Positions 1 to 9,780 are shown, counted from the first letter of the stretch. The stretch: DNA of 64,000 nt from Symbiodinium natans (GCA_905221605.1 CAJNDS010002178.1:546497-610496); one strand, 5' to 3'. Program-made: numbers and translations. Notes: generated by a model from the letters alone, not told the origin.

Positions 1-120
1 GAAGTCCGAGGTTTCACCCTGTTGGAAATTCCCTAAACCTAACAGCGTCTTTGCCACGATTGCTTTTCTACGACAATCATCTGCGGGAATTGTTTCAGAA
101 GGTTTGGAAGGTTCACTTAG

Positions 121-272
121 GTTCTAAACCTTAAACCCTAAACCCCTAAACCCCTAAACCCCAAACCCCAAACCCCAAACCCCTAAACCCCTAAACCCTA
201 AACCCTAAACCCTAAACCCCTAAACCCCTAAACCCCTAACCCCTAAACCCTAAACCCCAAACCCCAAACCCC
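121..272. repeat. Interstitial telomere array, C-strand
   Basis: Mixed CCCTAAA and CCCCTAAA units with CCCCAAA variants. It is the first of many internal arrays. Upstream, 1-120 holds unassigned sequence with short open frames. Confidence 0.95.
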
Positions 273-275
273 AAG

Positions 276-316
276 GACATCGTCCGGCCGTTTGACCGGA
301 TCATCTTCCAGTTTCC
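276..316 (+). CDS. Candidate exon island
   Basis: Directly after an AG ending a telomere array, a frame reads DIVRPFDRIIFQF with GC-rich codons. It then meets a possible GT at 317 and an in-frame stop. The gene is not recognised, and the island is too short to prove coding by itself. Confidence 0.3.
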
Positions 317-362
317 GTAGCTTGGGCGTTGCTTTCAGACGGCCCAGAACTCTAAGCGCTAA

Positions 363-817
363 GGGTTTAGGGTTTAGGGTTTAGGGTTTAGGGTTTAGGG
401 CATGGACGGGGGAATTTTCGGATACCAGGTTACTCTAGGTTACTCTAGGTTACCCTCAACCCTGAAGCCTAAACTCTTCTCCATCACAGGTCCCAACTAA
501 CCTCCAACAGCCCTTGAGCCGAAGAAAGAGCCTCCAAGAGCGCCGAAGCTGAACAGGGTTTAGGGTTTAGGGTTTAGGGTTTAGGGTTTAGGGTTTAGGG
601 TTTAGGGTTTAGGGTTTAGGGTTTGGGGAGCCTCCCGCCACCAAAGCACTGAAACCCTAAACCTTAAGCCTTAACGCCCTAAAGCCCTGAAACCCTGTAG
701 ACCTAAGGCCTTAAAGCCGCAAAGCCCTGAAACCCACCCCCAAAACCGGTTTAGGGTTTAGGATTTAGGGTTCAGGGTTTCGTGTTTAGGGTTTAGGGTT
801 TAGCCCACCCCCAAAAC
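363..817. repeat. Telomere arrays flanking a coding island
   Basis: TTTAGGG runs lie at 363-400, 556-625 and 741-805, with degenerate CCCTAAA-like text at 653-735. The run starting at 557 abuts the coding island 511-557 so that its first GT would be the splice donor. Confidence 0.9.
511..557 (+). CDS. Candidate exon, donor inside TTTAGGG array
   Basis: After the acceptor-like CTCCAACAG, the frame reads LEPKKEPPRAPKLNR, a basic proline-rich segment. The codon AGG is followed at once by GTTTAGGG, so the array begins exactly at a potential GT donor. The gene is not recognised. Confidence 0.42.
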
Positions 818-1063
818 CCTTAAGCTTTAACCTGGCTCGCGCAAAGGGAGACGTACCCAATACGTTTAGGGCAATCTGATTTTTGAAGGGTACATGTGGT
901 CAGTTCTCTAAATCTTGGTCCTTTTCGGGATACCCTAAATACCCTAAAATTTGGGGCTGCCGCATCATCAGGAACTGAAAAGGGGGCCATGATTTACCAT
1001 ATATATATATATGCTACCATATATATGTGTTGCTCAAGGTTTGGACTTAGTTGGGTTGAGGAG

Positions 1064-1111
1064 GCAAGTACTTCTCTGTGAGGGTACGGAACAAGGATGA
1101 CGACATGCTAG
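1064..1111 (+). CDS. Candidate exon island
   Basis: After TTGAGGAG the frame reads KYFSVRVRNKDDDML, with no stop until it enters telomere-like sequence. The segment is charged and protein-like. The 3' boundary is uncertain and no family is recognised. Confidence 0.4.
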
Positions 1112-1289
1112 ACCCTAGACCCTGAAGGTTCAGGGTTTAGGGTTTAGGGTTTAGGGTTTAGGGTTTAGGGTTTAGGGTTTAGGGTTTGTATATGCAGGAT
1201 TATATCTGGGCTGAGTGTAGTTCACGATACGCATAACCTTGTGTATACATGCCCATGAGCATTCAGTAGACCCTAGACCCCTTCATCAG

Positions 1290-1362
1290 GCAGCATCCGT
1301 CGCGCAGCAAGATACAGCTCCACCGTGACGCCCGGCTGCAATAAGCGAACTGCAGAAACTAC
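1290..1362 (+). CDS. Candidate exon island
   Basis: After CTTCATCAG the frame reads SIRRAARYSSTVTPG and on to TAETTP, where the following CCCTAAA array supplies a stop. The acceptor is good. The frame choice is moderately supported and the function unknown. Confidence 0.35.
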
Positions 1363-1446
1363 ACCCTAAACCCTAAACCCTAAACCCTAAACCCTAAACC
1401 CTAAACCCTAAACCCTAAACCCTAAACCCTAAACCCTAAACCCTAC
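1362..1446. repeat. CCCTAAA array
   Basis: About twelve nearly perfect CCCTAAA units. A G-strand array of similar size lies at 1135-1188. Between this array and the gene at 1841 I see no convincing coding sequence, only one weak open frame (1488-1817) with poor codon character. Confidence 0.95.
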
Positions 1447-1840
1447 CCCGTATTTAGAGAAATGACCATAGTAACGGCAGTGCATGGATGCGCCTCCCCC
1501 GGTTGCCTGTTTGCTGCATCGTCCCCCATATGTCCTCTTTACGGGGGTTTCCGAAAATAGGGGGTGCCCTTCTTGAGCGTTCCTTCAAGGGGATTCTATT
1601 CTATTTGTGGTATAAAAGCGGTGCCCAGGGTACCCGTATTTTGGGAAATACCCATATCGTCTTCATGAAAAGCTACAGAAAAATCCTCTGTCGAATAATT
1701 CGAACTACCCCAAACACCCAGGCAGGTTTTCAGATGAGATACAGATCAGATGTTCAAGTTTGTGCTAAACACCAATTTGTTCAACTAGACCCCTTTACGT
1801 GGCTGAGGAGCCTTTGAACACGCATAGGGCTCTCATAGCC

Positions 1841-4319
1841 ATGTCATCAGTTGCCGTGCACGTGGCTTTGCTGAGTGGTGAGCAGGCTACCATTGTTCTG
1901 CCGTGGCTCGCTACGATTGAAGAGCTGCGCCAAATGGCCCAGAAGGAGGTCAGCAAGAGCCTCGGGAAACTCGTTAGCAGCTCAGGCGCCATCCTGCTGT
2001 CATCAGACACACTCCGGCAAGCAGGCGTTCAAGCTAACGATGTCATCACAGCTGTCGTTCAGGACGTGGTGATAGCAGCAACGCTGCATGCATTTGCAGC
2101 CATCCGCAGCAGTGGCACCGTAGTGGCGTGGGGAGACGCGGGCGCCGGCGGTGAATGCAGTGCAGTTCAGCATCAGCTGCAGAATGTGCAACAGATCCAG
2201 TCGTCGGCGTTTGCCTTCGCTGCTCTCCGGGCTGATGGTTCTGCTGTAACCTGGGGGAGGCGTGATAGTGGGGGGTGACAGTTCCATGGTACAGACCCAG
2301 CTCCACAGTGTCTGCCAGATCCAGGCCAGCTTCCGATCGTTTAGGGTTTAGGGTTTAGGGTTTAGGGTTTAGGAGACCCCGAGACAGGTGGCGATTACGG
2401 TGCGGTGAGCGATCAGCTGCATGATGTGCAGTATATCCAAGCAAGCGGCTGGGCTTTGCAGCCATACGACCGGGGCGACAGGTGGTGACATGGGGCCATC
2501 GTGCTTTTGGGGTGGACAGCTCGAAAGTTCGCAATAGCTTGCAAGACGTTCCACAGGTCTACAACGCCGGGTGGGGCTTCGCAGCCATCAAAGCCGGCGG
2601 CCGGGTTGTGTTCTGGGGCTTGACGGGAGATGATCTAGGTGAGCAACCTACTGGGCTTGACAGCATTGATTTCTTCCAGGCGGGTGGTAAATATTGGGCT
2701 GCTGCCACAAAAGACGGGCACTTGGCTCTTAGCTTTGAGTCAGTCAGCGGCCATGGGAGCTGGTATGATGCGCCTTGATAAGGCCATCGCTGTGGTTCAA
2801 CCGGATGGAACGGTGCGAGACTGGGGTCGCTCCATCCCCAAATGGCTTAGCAGTGGACTAAGGAACGTCGTCCGACTGCAAGCGGCATCGGCGTGGGGGC
2901 CTTACGCCGCAATCCGTTCAGACGGGTCTGTCGTGACATGGGACCAAGACTTCAAGCAGGCAGCAAGCAAGGCTGTGCAGGCCCAGGTGATAGACGTTAG
3001 AAACATACAAGCAACTGAGAACGCCTATGCCGCGCTTCGAGGGGATGGGTTGGTGGAGACTTGGGGGCAAGCTGACTGGGGCGGCGACAGTGACGCGGTG
3101 CAGGGACAGTTGAAGGACGTTGTCTCCCCACAGACTCCAAAACCCCTTAATAGGGGAATATCCCTTAAAATATGATAGGAACCCTAATATGATTTAAGGT
3201 ATATTCCTTAATTAAGGGGTTTTGGAGTCTCTGGGTCCCTTCAGGCGACTTGTGCCGCCTTTTCCGCGGTCCATTCTGACGGGTCTGTGGTAACTTGGGG
3301 ATGCTCAGCCTCTGGAGGCGACAGCCGAGCTTGCGAATGGGGCTCACCAAAGAAGCCCAGCAAGCGGACTCCCAAAGCCAAGCCGGCGGCTAAGATTGCC
3401 CGCGCCAATGCCAAGTCGGTGTTGAAGAGGCCTTCCAAAAGAAGCAGGGTTTAGGGTTTAGGGTTTAGGGTTCAGGGTTTAGGGTTTAGGGTGCAAGGTT
3501 AAGGGCTGAGCCTTGAGGGTTTTGGGTTGGAGGCTTTTGAGGGTCTTGCAAAGGTTTGTTCGGTTGGCAGGACTAAACCCTAAACCCTAAACCCTAAGTC
3601 CTAAACCCTAAACCCTAAACCCTAAACCCTAAACCCTAAACCCTAAACCCTAAACCCTAAACCCTAAACCCTAAACCCTAAACCCTAAACCCTAAACCCT
3701 AAACCCTACCCCTAAACCCTAAACCCTAAACCCTAAACCCTAAACCCTAAACCCTAAACCCTAAACCCTAAACCCTAAACCCTAAACCCTAAACCCTAAA
3801 CCCTAAACCCTAAACCCTAAACCCTAAACCCTAAACCCTAAACCCTACCCTAAAGCCTAAACCCTAAACCCTAAACCCTAAGTAGGGTTTAGGGTTTAGG
3901 GTTTAGGGTTTAGTGTTTAGGGTTTAGGGTTTAGGGTTTAGGGTTTAGGGTTTAGGGTACTCGATGGCGCACACGAACTGCCTAAGACCGAAATCTATAC
4001 GAAGCTATTGAGAAGCAGTTTCATATCATGTTTGCTACAAACGCGAGGAGCTGCTCATAGGACAGTGTTGAAAAGGCTTCCCGGTTTAGGGGTTCGGGTT
4101 TTGGGGTTAGGGTTTGGGGTTTGGCGGGTAGGGTTTTTGGGGTTTGGGGTTTAGGTTCTTTGGGGGCTTAGGGTTTAGGGCTGTTTAGGGTTTAGGGTTG
4201 TTTAGGGTTGTTTGGGGTTTACGGTTTAGGGTTTAGAGCATATCGCAAAGACGGGGTAGGCCTTCATGTGTTCATTAGGTGATAGGGCCTGTGGAGAGGT
4301 GGTGAAGGAACTTCAATGA
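1841..4319 (+). CDS. Ubiquitin-like/RCC1-repeat protein, dinoflagellate type, frame-broken
   Basis: The start ATG at 1841 opens a ubiquitin-like segment (residues about 4-75, ending NDVITAVVQ). Degenerate RCC1-type repeats follow (QLQNVQQIQSS, FAALRADGSAVTWG, SDGSVVTWG). This pairing is characteristic of a large Symbiodinium-type family often labelled HERC/RCC1; its function is unknown. The tail is Lys/Arg-rich (KRTPKAKPAAK). Frame changes occur near 2270 (G run), at a telomere array (2339-2373), near 2459 and near 2780, and a TIR element interrupts at 3127-3235. After AGC AGG at 3448 a telomere array begins with GTTTAG. Phase-compatible exons 3956-4083 (LPKTEIYTKLLRSS) and 4279-4319 (ACGEVVKELQ, stop) may finish it; otherwise TAG at 3452 inside the array ends it. 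It is either a decaying copy or carries assembly indels. Confidence 0.8.
2339..2373. repeat. Telomere array inside an RCC1-type repeat
   Basis: Five TTTAGGG-type units sit between QIQASFRS and GDPETGGDYG. The other repeats of this gene have about 15 conserved residues (FAALRADGSAVTW) at this place. The flanks do not join in frame by simple GT-AG removal, so the array looks like a substitution rather than a clean intron. Confidence 0.85.
3127..3235. mobile_element. 109-bp TIR element inserted in RCC1-type coding sequence
   Basis: The ends are inverted repeats of about 25 bp (CCCACAGACTCCAAAACCCC at the left; its complement with one mismatch at the right). TC occurs at both flanks (3125-3126 and 3236-3237). 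Removing the element and one TC restores the codons for VVSLQ, giving the expected family motif QLKDVVSLQAT. The GT and AG nearest the edges would delete those residues, so any removal at the RNA level would be non-canonical. It has no coding capacity. Confidence 0.88.
3446..3958. repeat. Large two-orientation telomere array, probable intron
   Basis: TTTAGGG at 3446-3492 is followed by about 80 bp of degenerate text. A long CCCTAAA block (3573-3881) then meets a TTTAGGG block (3883-3958). The first GT follows a coding codon at 3448 and the last TTTAG precedes the coding island at 3956. The whole block is therefore in intron position. Confidence 0.85.
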
Positions 4320-4625
4320 GTCTTTGGGAGGACAGGGTCTATCGGTTAGGGGTCAGGTTCTAGGGTCTAGGGCTTGGGGTTTAACCCTAGACCCGAAACC
4401 GTTTAGGGTTTGTGATCCTTTAAGGTCTCTGAAGACCTGTAGCAGTCTCAACAACAGGGGGTAAGGCTTGGGACTTGGGATTTAAGGCTTATAGATCCTT
4501 TTGGCCTGAACCCTACACCCTAAATCCTAAACCCTAAACTCTAAGCCCTAACCCTAAACCCTAAACCCTAAACCCTAAACCCTAAACCCTAAACCCTAAA
4601 CCCTAAACCCTAAACCCGGGGTTAG
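4320..4625. repeat. Intergenic degenerate telomere text and CCCTAAA array
   Basis: Degenerate GGTTTAGG-like text runs to about 4500, then regular CCCTAAA units fill 4528-4618. This is the probable spacer between the RCC1-type gene and the next gene. No coding frame is supported. Confidence 0.85.
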
Positions 4626-5400
4626 AATCCCTCTTGAGTTGGGAAGCTGTGAGGAGCTGTTGGGATCCTTCTTGAAGGGCGCGGCCGACATGGTGGAGGA
4701 CCGCGGAGAGGCAGGGTTTAGGGTTTGGGGTTTGGGGTTCAGGGTTATATAAGGGTTTAGGGTTTAGGGTTTGGGGTTTAGGGTTTAGGGTTTAGGGTTC
4801 AGGGTTTAGGGTTTAGGGTTTAGGGTTTGGGGTTGAGGGTTTAGGGTTTAGGGTTGAGAGGCTTCCTCCGGCTGCTTCGCAAGAGCCGAGAGGCAGATCG
4901 TGAGCTCTGTGACGGTGTCAGCGGCCAGACCAAAGCCGTCAAGCCCAGTCTTTTTGTCGGGGCTGATCAGGGTTTAGGGTTTAGGGTCTAGAATTAGGGT
5001 TTAGGGTTTAGGGAATGCCTTCTGGAACATCTGGAGTGGCTCCGGTGGCACGCCTGCCACGACATCCACACCTTCGGGCCCTGCGAAGCCCACAGAGGCG
5101 GAGTTGGTCGTGGAGAGGGTTTAGGGTTTAGGGTTTAGGGTTTAGGGTTCAGGGTTTAGGGTTTAGGGTTCAGGGTTTAGGGGTTAGGGTTTAGGGTGTA
5201 CGGGGTAGGGCTCCTAAGTGCTTCTCTAGACATGTCAAAGCAGCAGGCTCTGCACGTACCCGTTAGGATGTCCCCTAAAGGTTCTCACGGTTTAGGGTTT
5301 AGGGTTTAGGGTTTAGGGTTTAGGGTTTCGGGTTTGAATATCCTAAAATTCCTTAGGAGATCTTGAAAAAGGGTCCCCAAACCCAAGGGAGCAACCTTAG
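4626..5400 (+). CDS. Five-exon gene whose four introns all start GTTTAGGG
   Basis: Exons: 4626-4715 (5' end uncertain; open from at least 4639), 4859-4971, 5012-5118, 5247-5289 and 5357-5400 with TAG at 5398. Readable pieces are SCEELLGSFLKGAADMV, FLRLLRKSREADRELC, NAFWNIWSGSGGTPATT, ALHVPVRMSPKGSH and DLEKGSPNPREQP. Every intron runs GT to AG, every junction keeps frame, and from 4639 the exons total 384 nt (128 codons with stop). All four donors are the first GT of a TTTAGGG run. An alternative for the last two exons (start at 5235, donor at 5280) is also open. The product is an unrecognised, mixed-charge protein; the start codon was not located. Confidence 0.68.
4716..4858 (+). repeat. 143-bp intron made of telomere repeat
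   Basis: Starts GTTTAGGG after GAG GCA GG and ends GGTTGAG before AGGCTTCC. All but a short ATATAAG-like interruption is TTTAGGG, TTTGGGG or TTGAGGG units. Removal keeps the frame of the host gene. Confidence 0.75.
4972..5011 (+). repeat. 40-bp intron made of telomere repeat
   Basis: Bounded by GTTTAGGG and TTTAG. The flanking exons read GADQ, then a split Gly codon, then NAFWNIW. It contains one degenerate unit (GGTCTAGAATTAGGG). Its small size and clean phase make it the simplest example. Confidence 0.75.
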
Positions 5401-5915
5401 CCAAGGTAGAAACCTATGAGCTTGGGGTTTACCCACCCACCGACTTTCGCACCCTCAATTATGCGGGTTTAGGGTTTGGGGTTTGGGGTTTGGGGTTTGG
5501 GGTTTAGGGTTTGGGGTTTGGGGTTTAGGGTTTAGGGTTTAGGGTGTCGCCATTACCATGCAGAGCCTTGGATTCATGCCACCCAAAGGGATTCTCACCT
5601 CAAGCCCTAAGCCCGAAAGCGTAAACCCTCAACTCTGTATAACCCTAAACCCTAAACCCTCAACCCTCAAACCCAAAGGCCTAACTGGCACATGCTAACC
5701 TCCAAACTCTTAAACCCCAGACGCCGAACCACAACTCTACCCCCTGAGCCCCGAGTTTTCCAGAGCGAAGCCCCAAGTCCGTTAGTTAAAGTACCCTAAA
5801 CCCTAAACCCTAAACCCTAAACCCTAAACCCTAAACCCTAAACCCTAAACCCTAAACCCTAAACCCTAAACCCTAAACCCTAAACCCCACGAGACCTAAA
5901 CCCTGAACTTCAAAG
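5401..5915. repeat. Telomere-repeat mosaic, no supported gene
   Basis: Contains TTTGGGG/TTTAGGG units (5465-5548), degenerate CCCTAAA (5639-5665) and a clean CCCTAAA array (5799-5888). A short island at 5550-5600 after ACCATGCAG has several open frames but none clearly coding. Confidence 0.8.
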
Positions 5916-5967
5916 AGGTGGTGGTGTCCCTCCTCCGTGGCCAAGGCAATCGGGCTGCAAGGCTGCG
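5916..5967 (+). CDS. Candidate exon island
   Basis: After CTTCAAAG the frame reads VVVSLLRGQGNRAARL. It ends before GTGTTTGGGGTTTAGGG, so the donor again merges into telomere-type repeat. The product is not recognised. Confidence 0.48.
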
Positions 5968-6460
5968 GTGTTTGGGGTTTAGGGTTTAGGGTCTAGGGTT
6001 TAGGGTTTAGGGTTTAGGGCTTAGGGTTTAGGGTTTAGGGTTTAGAAGGAGTTTCCGCTTAGGGTTTGAGGTTTAGGGTTTCGGGAGGTTCTAGGTTTGG
6101 GGAAATAGGGTTCGAGGGCTTTCTTTCAAGCCCTGTCGACTTGGTATGTCTACTTAGTATCCCCTAGAAAGCCTATCATAATCCCCAGAACCCACCTTAC
6201 TAACCCTACTTGCTAAGTCAAAAGGGCTTTCCAGTAGTAACCCTAAGCCCTTCGTAGCTGAATGAGCGCACTTTACATTTTTGGGGATACTGTAGTCCCC
6301 TATAGAAATGAAAGTGTGCATACACTTGGGGCTTATGAACACAGGAAGTTAAGGGACAAGGGGGTTCAGGGCTTGAGGTTCTGGAATTCGAGTCTGGGAG
6401 TTCGGGATTAATGAGGGCTCAAGGGCCCTCAAGGCTTAGGGTTTAGGGTTTAGGGTTGAG
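5968..6460. repeat. Telomere arrays and unassigned spacer
   Basis: TTTAGGG arrays at 5970-6046 and 6437-6458. Between them 6120-6350 is AT-richer unique sequence with short inverted segments. The text TGCTAAGTCAAAAGGGCT recurs here (about 6210) and near 7163. Confidence 0.75.
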
Positions 6461-6473
6461 GGGCTGCACTCAG

Positions 6474-6559
6474 GCTTTCAAGGCAGAAGAGTATCCTTGT
6501 GCGTAGTCTTTCAGGGTTGCGTAGGTGCCATGAACCATTCGAGATCGCGAAGCCGCAAA
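6474..6559 (+). CDS. Candidate exon island(s)
   Basis: After TGCACTCAG a frame reads AFKAEEYPC, ending at GTAGTC. A second open stretch, CHEPFEIAKPQT, follows a second AG and ends at GTAGGG. They would join only across an intron of about 22 nt, so I treat this as one uncertain island. Confidence 0.3.
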
Positions 6560-6600
6560 CTGTAGGGCTTGTAGGGCCTTGGGCTTCGCGGCAACACCTT

Positions 6601-7265
6601 TAAAGCCCTAAACCCTAAACCCTAAACCCTAAACCCTAAACCCTAAACCCCAAACCCTAAACCCCAAACCCTAAACCCCTAAACCCCTAACCCCTAAACC
6701 CCTAAACCCCTAAACCCCTAAACCCCTAAACCCCTAAACCCCTAAACCCCTAAACCCCTAAACCCTAAACCCCTAAACCCCTAAACCCCTAAACCCCTAA
6801 ACCCCTAAACCCCTAAACCCCTAAACCCCTAAACCCCTAAACCCTAAACCCTAAACCCTAAACCCCAACTACCGCCTGCTCACAACAAGGCGGCCCAACT
6901 TGCTTGGTCCATATTTGTGTGGGGTTTGAGGCTTGGATCTGAGAGTTAGGGTTTAGGGTTTAGGGTTTAGGGTTTAGGGTTTTGGGTTTTGGGTTTAGGG
7001 TTTAGGGTTTAGGGTTTAGGGTTTAGGGTTTAGGGTGTAGGGTGTAGGGTTTAGGGTTTAGGGTTTAGGGTGTCGCCTAGAAGCCCTCTGATACTCCCGA
7101 TAACCCGCTGTACTTACCCTAAACCCCAGCCCCGAAACCTCAAACCCTAAACCCCCAGCCCTGCTAAGTCAAAAGGGCTCGAAGTACCCTAGACCCCAGA
7201 CCCTAGACCCTAAACCCTAAACCCTAAACCCTGAACCCTAAGCCCTAAACCCCAAACCCTACACA
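6601..7265. repeat. Long CCCTAAA/CCCCTAAA array, then TTTAGGG array
   Basis: 6601-6866 mixes seven-base CCCTAAA and eight-base CCCCTAAA units. 6947-7068 is G-strand. 7189-7262 is C-strand again. The eight-base units form long homogeneous runs, which suggests separate local expansion. Confidence 0.92.
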
Positions 7266-7456
7266 AAACCTAAACTTTGAAGGGCTGGGATTTGAGAGCG
7301 CCTGTGCTTAGGCGGCACGTCCGCAGAGGCGGAGCTCAGGCCGAGCTTTAGGGTTTTAGGATTTAGGGTTTAGGGTTCAGGGGTTCGGGTTTAGGCGGAT
7401 TGGGGTTTAGGTCCTGAAGGTTCACGGGGTGGGGTTCTACGCGCTTTCCTTATCAG

Positions 7457-7486
7457 GGCTGTGGCCACTGTTACCCGAAGCATCAA
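7457..7486 (+). CDS. Candidate micro-exon
   Basis: A good acceptor (GCTTTCCTTATCAG) precedes ten codons reading GCGHCYPKHQ, then GTAGGG. Cys and His are frequent, as in the downstream island 11855-12000. Too short for certainty. Confidence 0.33.
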
Positions 7487-7856
7487 GTAGGGCTGGGGAA
7501 TTTTCGGGTAAGATTCATTTCATCTTCCGGGTTTAAACCCTAAACCCTAAACCCTAGACCCTAAACCCTAAACCCTAATTTCTTAAGCCCTAACCCCCTA
7601 AGTTGTTGTTTTGTTGGGAAGGTTCTTGGTTTAATCCCGAGACCCTGAAGGTTTTGGGGGACTCAGATTTTGGGAAGCGGAGACTCTTAGGGTTTGGGGT
7701 TTTGAGGACTTCCGCAGTGGGGATCCTAAGCCCCCCCCAAGCCCTCCACACCCTAAAGCCATGAACCCTAGGTTCTTCCATAAAATTCCTTCTTGTTTTG
7801 CTTTAGCACCCCCAAAGAAGACAGAAAGCATTCTTCCTCATAATTGCCATATAGGG

Positions 7857-8225
7857 AGTATTTTATTATTAATAATATATATATGTTAGTATTATTATTA
7901 TTATTATTATTATTTTTAGATTTTATTCATTTTTTTGCGGGGGGGGGGGGGGGGGGGGCGGGGGCTCTTAAGCAAACAAATAGTGGACCGTAGATTCGTT
8001 AAGGTTTGCAGATTGAAGTTTGGTAAAAGAGACCTTAGTGAGAACCCCAAACACCAAGAAGATAGTAGGAACATAAAAGGGTCTATAAGGACCTTGGTAG
8101 GTATATTCCGATTGTCTTCAAACTAGATGGTGTCCAGACTGCGAGAATCTCGACCCATCAGGGCTCGATGGCGGGGGGGTTTCAAGGTATGGGGGGGGGG
8201 GGGGGGTTTGGGGATGTAGGAGTTT
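7857..8225. repeat. AT microsatellite, G homopolymers and spacer
   Basis: ATT/AT-rich simple sequence at 7857-7925 abuts a run of about 20 G (7938-7958). A second G run lies at 8191-8207. The sequence between has no supported gene. Confidence 0.8.
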
Positions 8226-8408
8226 GGTAAACCCTAAAACCTAAACCCTAAACCCTAAACCCTAAACCCTAAACCTAAACCTAAACCCTAAACCCTAAAC
8301 CCTAAACCCTAAACCCTGAACCCTGAACCCTGAACCCTGAACCCTGAACCCTGAACCCTAAACCCTAAACCCTAAACCCTAAACCCTAAACCCTAAACCC
8401 TAAACCCT
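8226..8408. repeat. CCCTAAA array with CCCTGAA variant block
   Basis: A tandem block of CCCTGAA variants at about 8317-8355 is embedded in standard CCCTAAA units, then a poly-C run. The variant block indicates local amplification, not fresh telomerase addition. Confidence 0.92.
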
Positions 8409-8428
8409 TCCCCCCCCCCCCCCTGAAG

Positions 8429-8480
8429 GCGGCCCAAAGATACGTGGCAAGCCCAGGAGTTGGGTGCCGAGGCCGTTTGT
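8429..8480 (+). CDS. Candidate exon island
   Basis: After CCCCTGAAG the frame reads AAQRYVASPGVGCRGRL, followed by GTTTTTTGTAG. Codons end mostly in G or C. Not recognised. Confidence 0.42.
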
Positions 8481-8489
8481 GTTTTTTGT

Positions 8490-8973
8490 AGGTTAGGGTT
8501 TAGGGTCAGGGTTTAGGGTTTAGGGTTTAGGGTTGAGGGTTTAGGGTTTAGGGTGGGTTTAGGGTTGAGGGTTGAGGGTTGAGGGTTAGGGTTTGGGGGG
8601 GGGGGGGGGTGTCAGGGGTACATCAGGGCTGAGGGTTGGAGGTTGTAGGGCTTAGGTTTAGAATGTAGGGCTTTCGTGTTTTCGGGTGTAAACTTTTAGG
8701 GCTATAGGGTGCCCCTGTTAGTTAGGCTTTCGGGTTGTTTTCGGGCTTTAGGACTTAGAGGTTTGGGGTTTTGGCGGCTTTAGGCTTTTGATCTGTATTA
8801 GGGCTTCAAGGCTTGAGGCTCTTAGTACGAAGTGACTCAGGTGGTTAGGGTTTCGGATCAAGGTCTAGTTCACAAAGATGACTTCTTCCCGCGCACCCGA
8901 CATGCATGTTAGTATGTTAATGCGTCAAAGCAGCCCTGAACCCTAAATCCTAAACCCTAAACCAACTATCAAG
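8490..8973. repeat. Degenerate telomere text
   Basis: TTTAGGG/TTGAGGG units at 8491-8600 and a G run at 8597-8610. Scattered GGTTTAGG-like words then run to 8850. A few CCCTAAA units precede the next island. Confidence 0.75.
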
Positions 8974-9045
8974 ATGCAGATGGGCGAGACGGTCTCGAGG
9001 TTGCACTCCACCCAGCCTCTACAGAAAGCCATGGAGGGAACATGA
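8974..9045 (+). CDS. Candidate terminal exon
   Basis: After ACTATCAAG the frame reads MQMGETVSRLHSTQPLQ and then KAMEGT before TGA at 9043. It has coding character and a stop, so it may be a last exon. The preceding CCCTAAA units would be intron. Not recognised. Confidence 0.42.
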   Translation: MQMGETVSRLHSTQPLQKAMEGT

Positions 9046-9115
9046 TCGGAATTCATGGGCTCCCCTACTACCCCTCCTAGGTTCCCCATGATTAATGTCA
9101 TCTCTTAGCTTGTCT

Positions 9116-9215
9116 TGGGGGCTGATTACCCTAGCCCAAACAAAGGTTAAGCTTTTTGCTATAATCGGGTTATATATACCCGAAAACCTTAAAGGTTAGC
9201 TACCCAGCCCCCTAA
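9116..9215. mobile_element. Possible 100-bp inverted-repeat element
   Basis: Outer ends TGGGGGCTG and CAGCCCCCT are complementary. The centre contains the palindrome CGGGTTATATATACCCG, and AAGGTTAAG/CCTTAAAGG words lie between. The size matches the clearer TIR elements of this window, but the terminal match is short. Confidence 0.5.
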
Positions 9216-9539
9216 GTTGTTTCGGAGATCCACTAGCTCAGCTGAAATCAGCTTCTGCACCCCAAGCTCTCGTGGCGACACTGCTCTTCCACACAGCACT
9301 GTAGAACATGGTTTGAGGTTTAGGGTTTAGGGTTTAAGTCCGTTCTGTTCGCCTACGAGAACCGGGGATTATAGACCCCCCCCCCCCCCCATGCACTGGT
9401 TTGCTTGTACCTACTTTCAATTGTTTTTCCTTCTCGCCTAGGCGATCAGCCAGTTTAACTCTAAGCCCTAACCCCTACAGCCCCACACCCTACAAGCCTA
9501 AACCGTGTAAGCCCTAAACCGAAGCCTTCTCCCTCCCCC

Positions 9540-9686
9540 TAAACCCCCCCCTAAACCCTAAACCATAAAACCCTAAACCCTAAACCCTAAACCCTAAACC
9601 CTAAACCCTAAACCCTAAACCCTAAACCCTAAACCCTAAACCCTAAACCCTAAACCCTAAACCCTAAACCCTAAACCCTAAACCCT
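9540..9686. repeat. CCCTAAA array
   Basis: Nearly perfect C-strand array that ends 14 bp before the exon at 9700. It occupies the expected intron position upstream of that exon. Confidence 0.95.
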
Positions 9687-9699
9687 GTCCCCAAACCAG

Positions 9700-9780
9700 G
9701 CCGGGCTCCTCCTCCGCCACGTGGGGCCCTGCCCAATGGAGGACTTGGCGGCCCTGGGCTACACCACCACAGGCCTCCGG
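9700..9780 (+). CDS. Exon of an unrecognised protein
   Basis: 27 codons between acceptor CCAAACCAG and donor GTTCAAG. The frame reads AGLLLRHVGPCPMEDLAA and then LGYTTTGLR, with strong G/C third positions. It enters and leaves in phase 0, compatible with the next island at 9902. Confidence 0.65.

Noticed and set aside
3573-3958. Chromosome end (true telomere)
   Set aside because: Arrays occur in both orientations, are short and are flanked by coding sequence, so they are interstitial.
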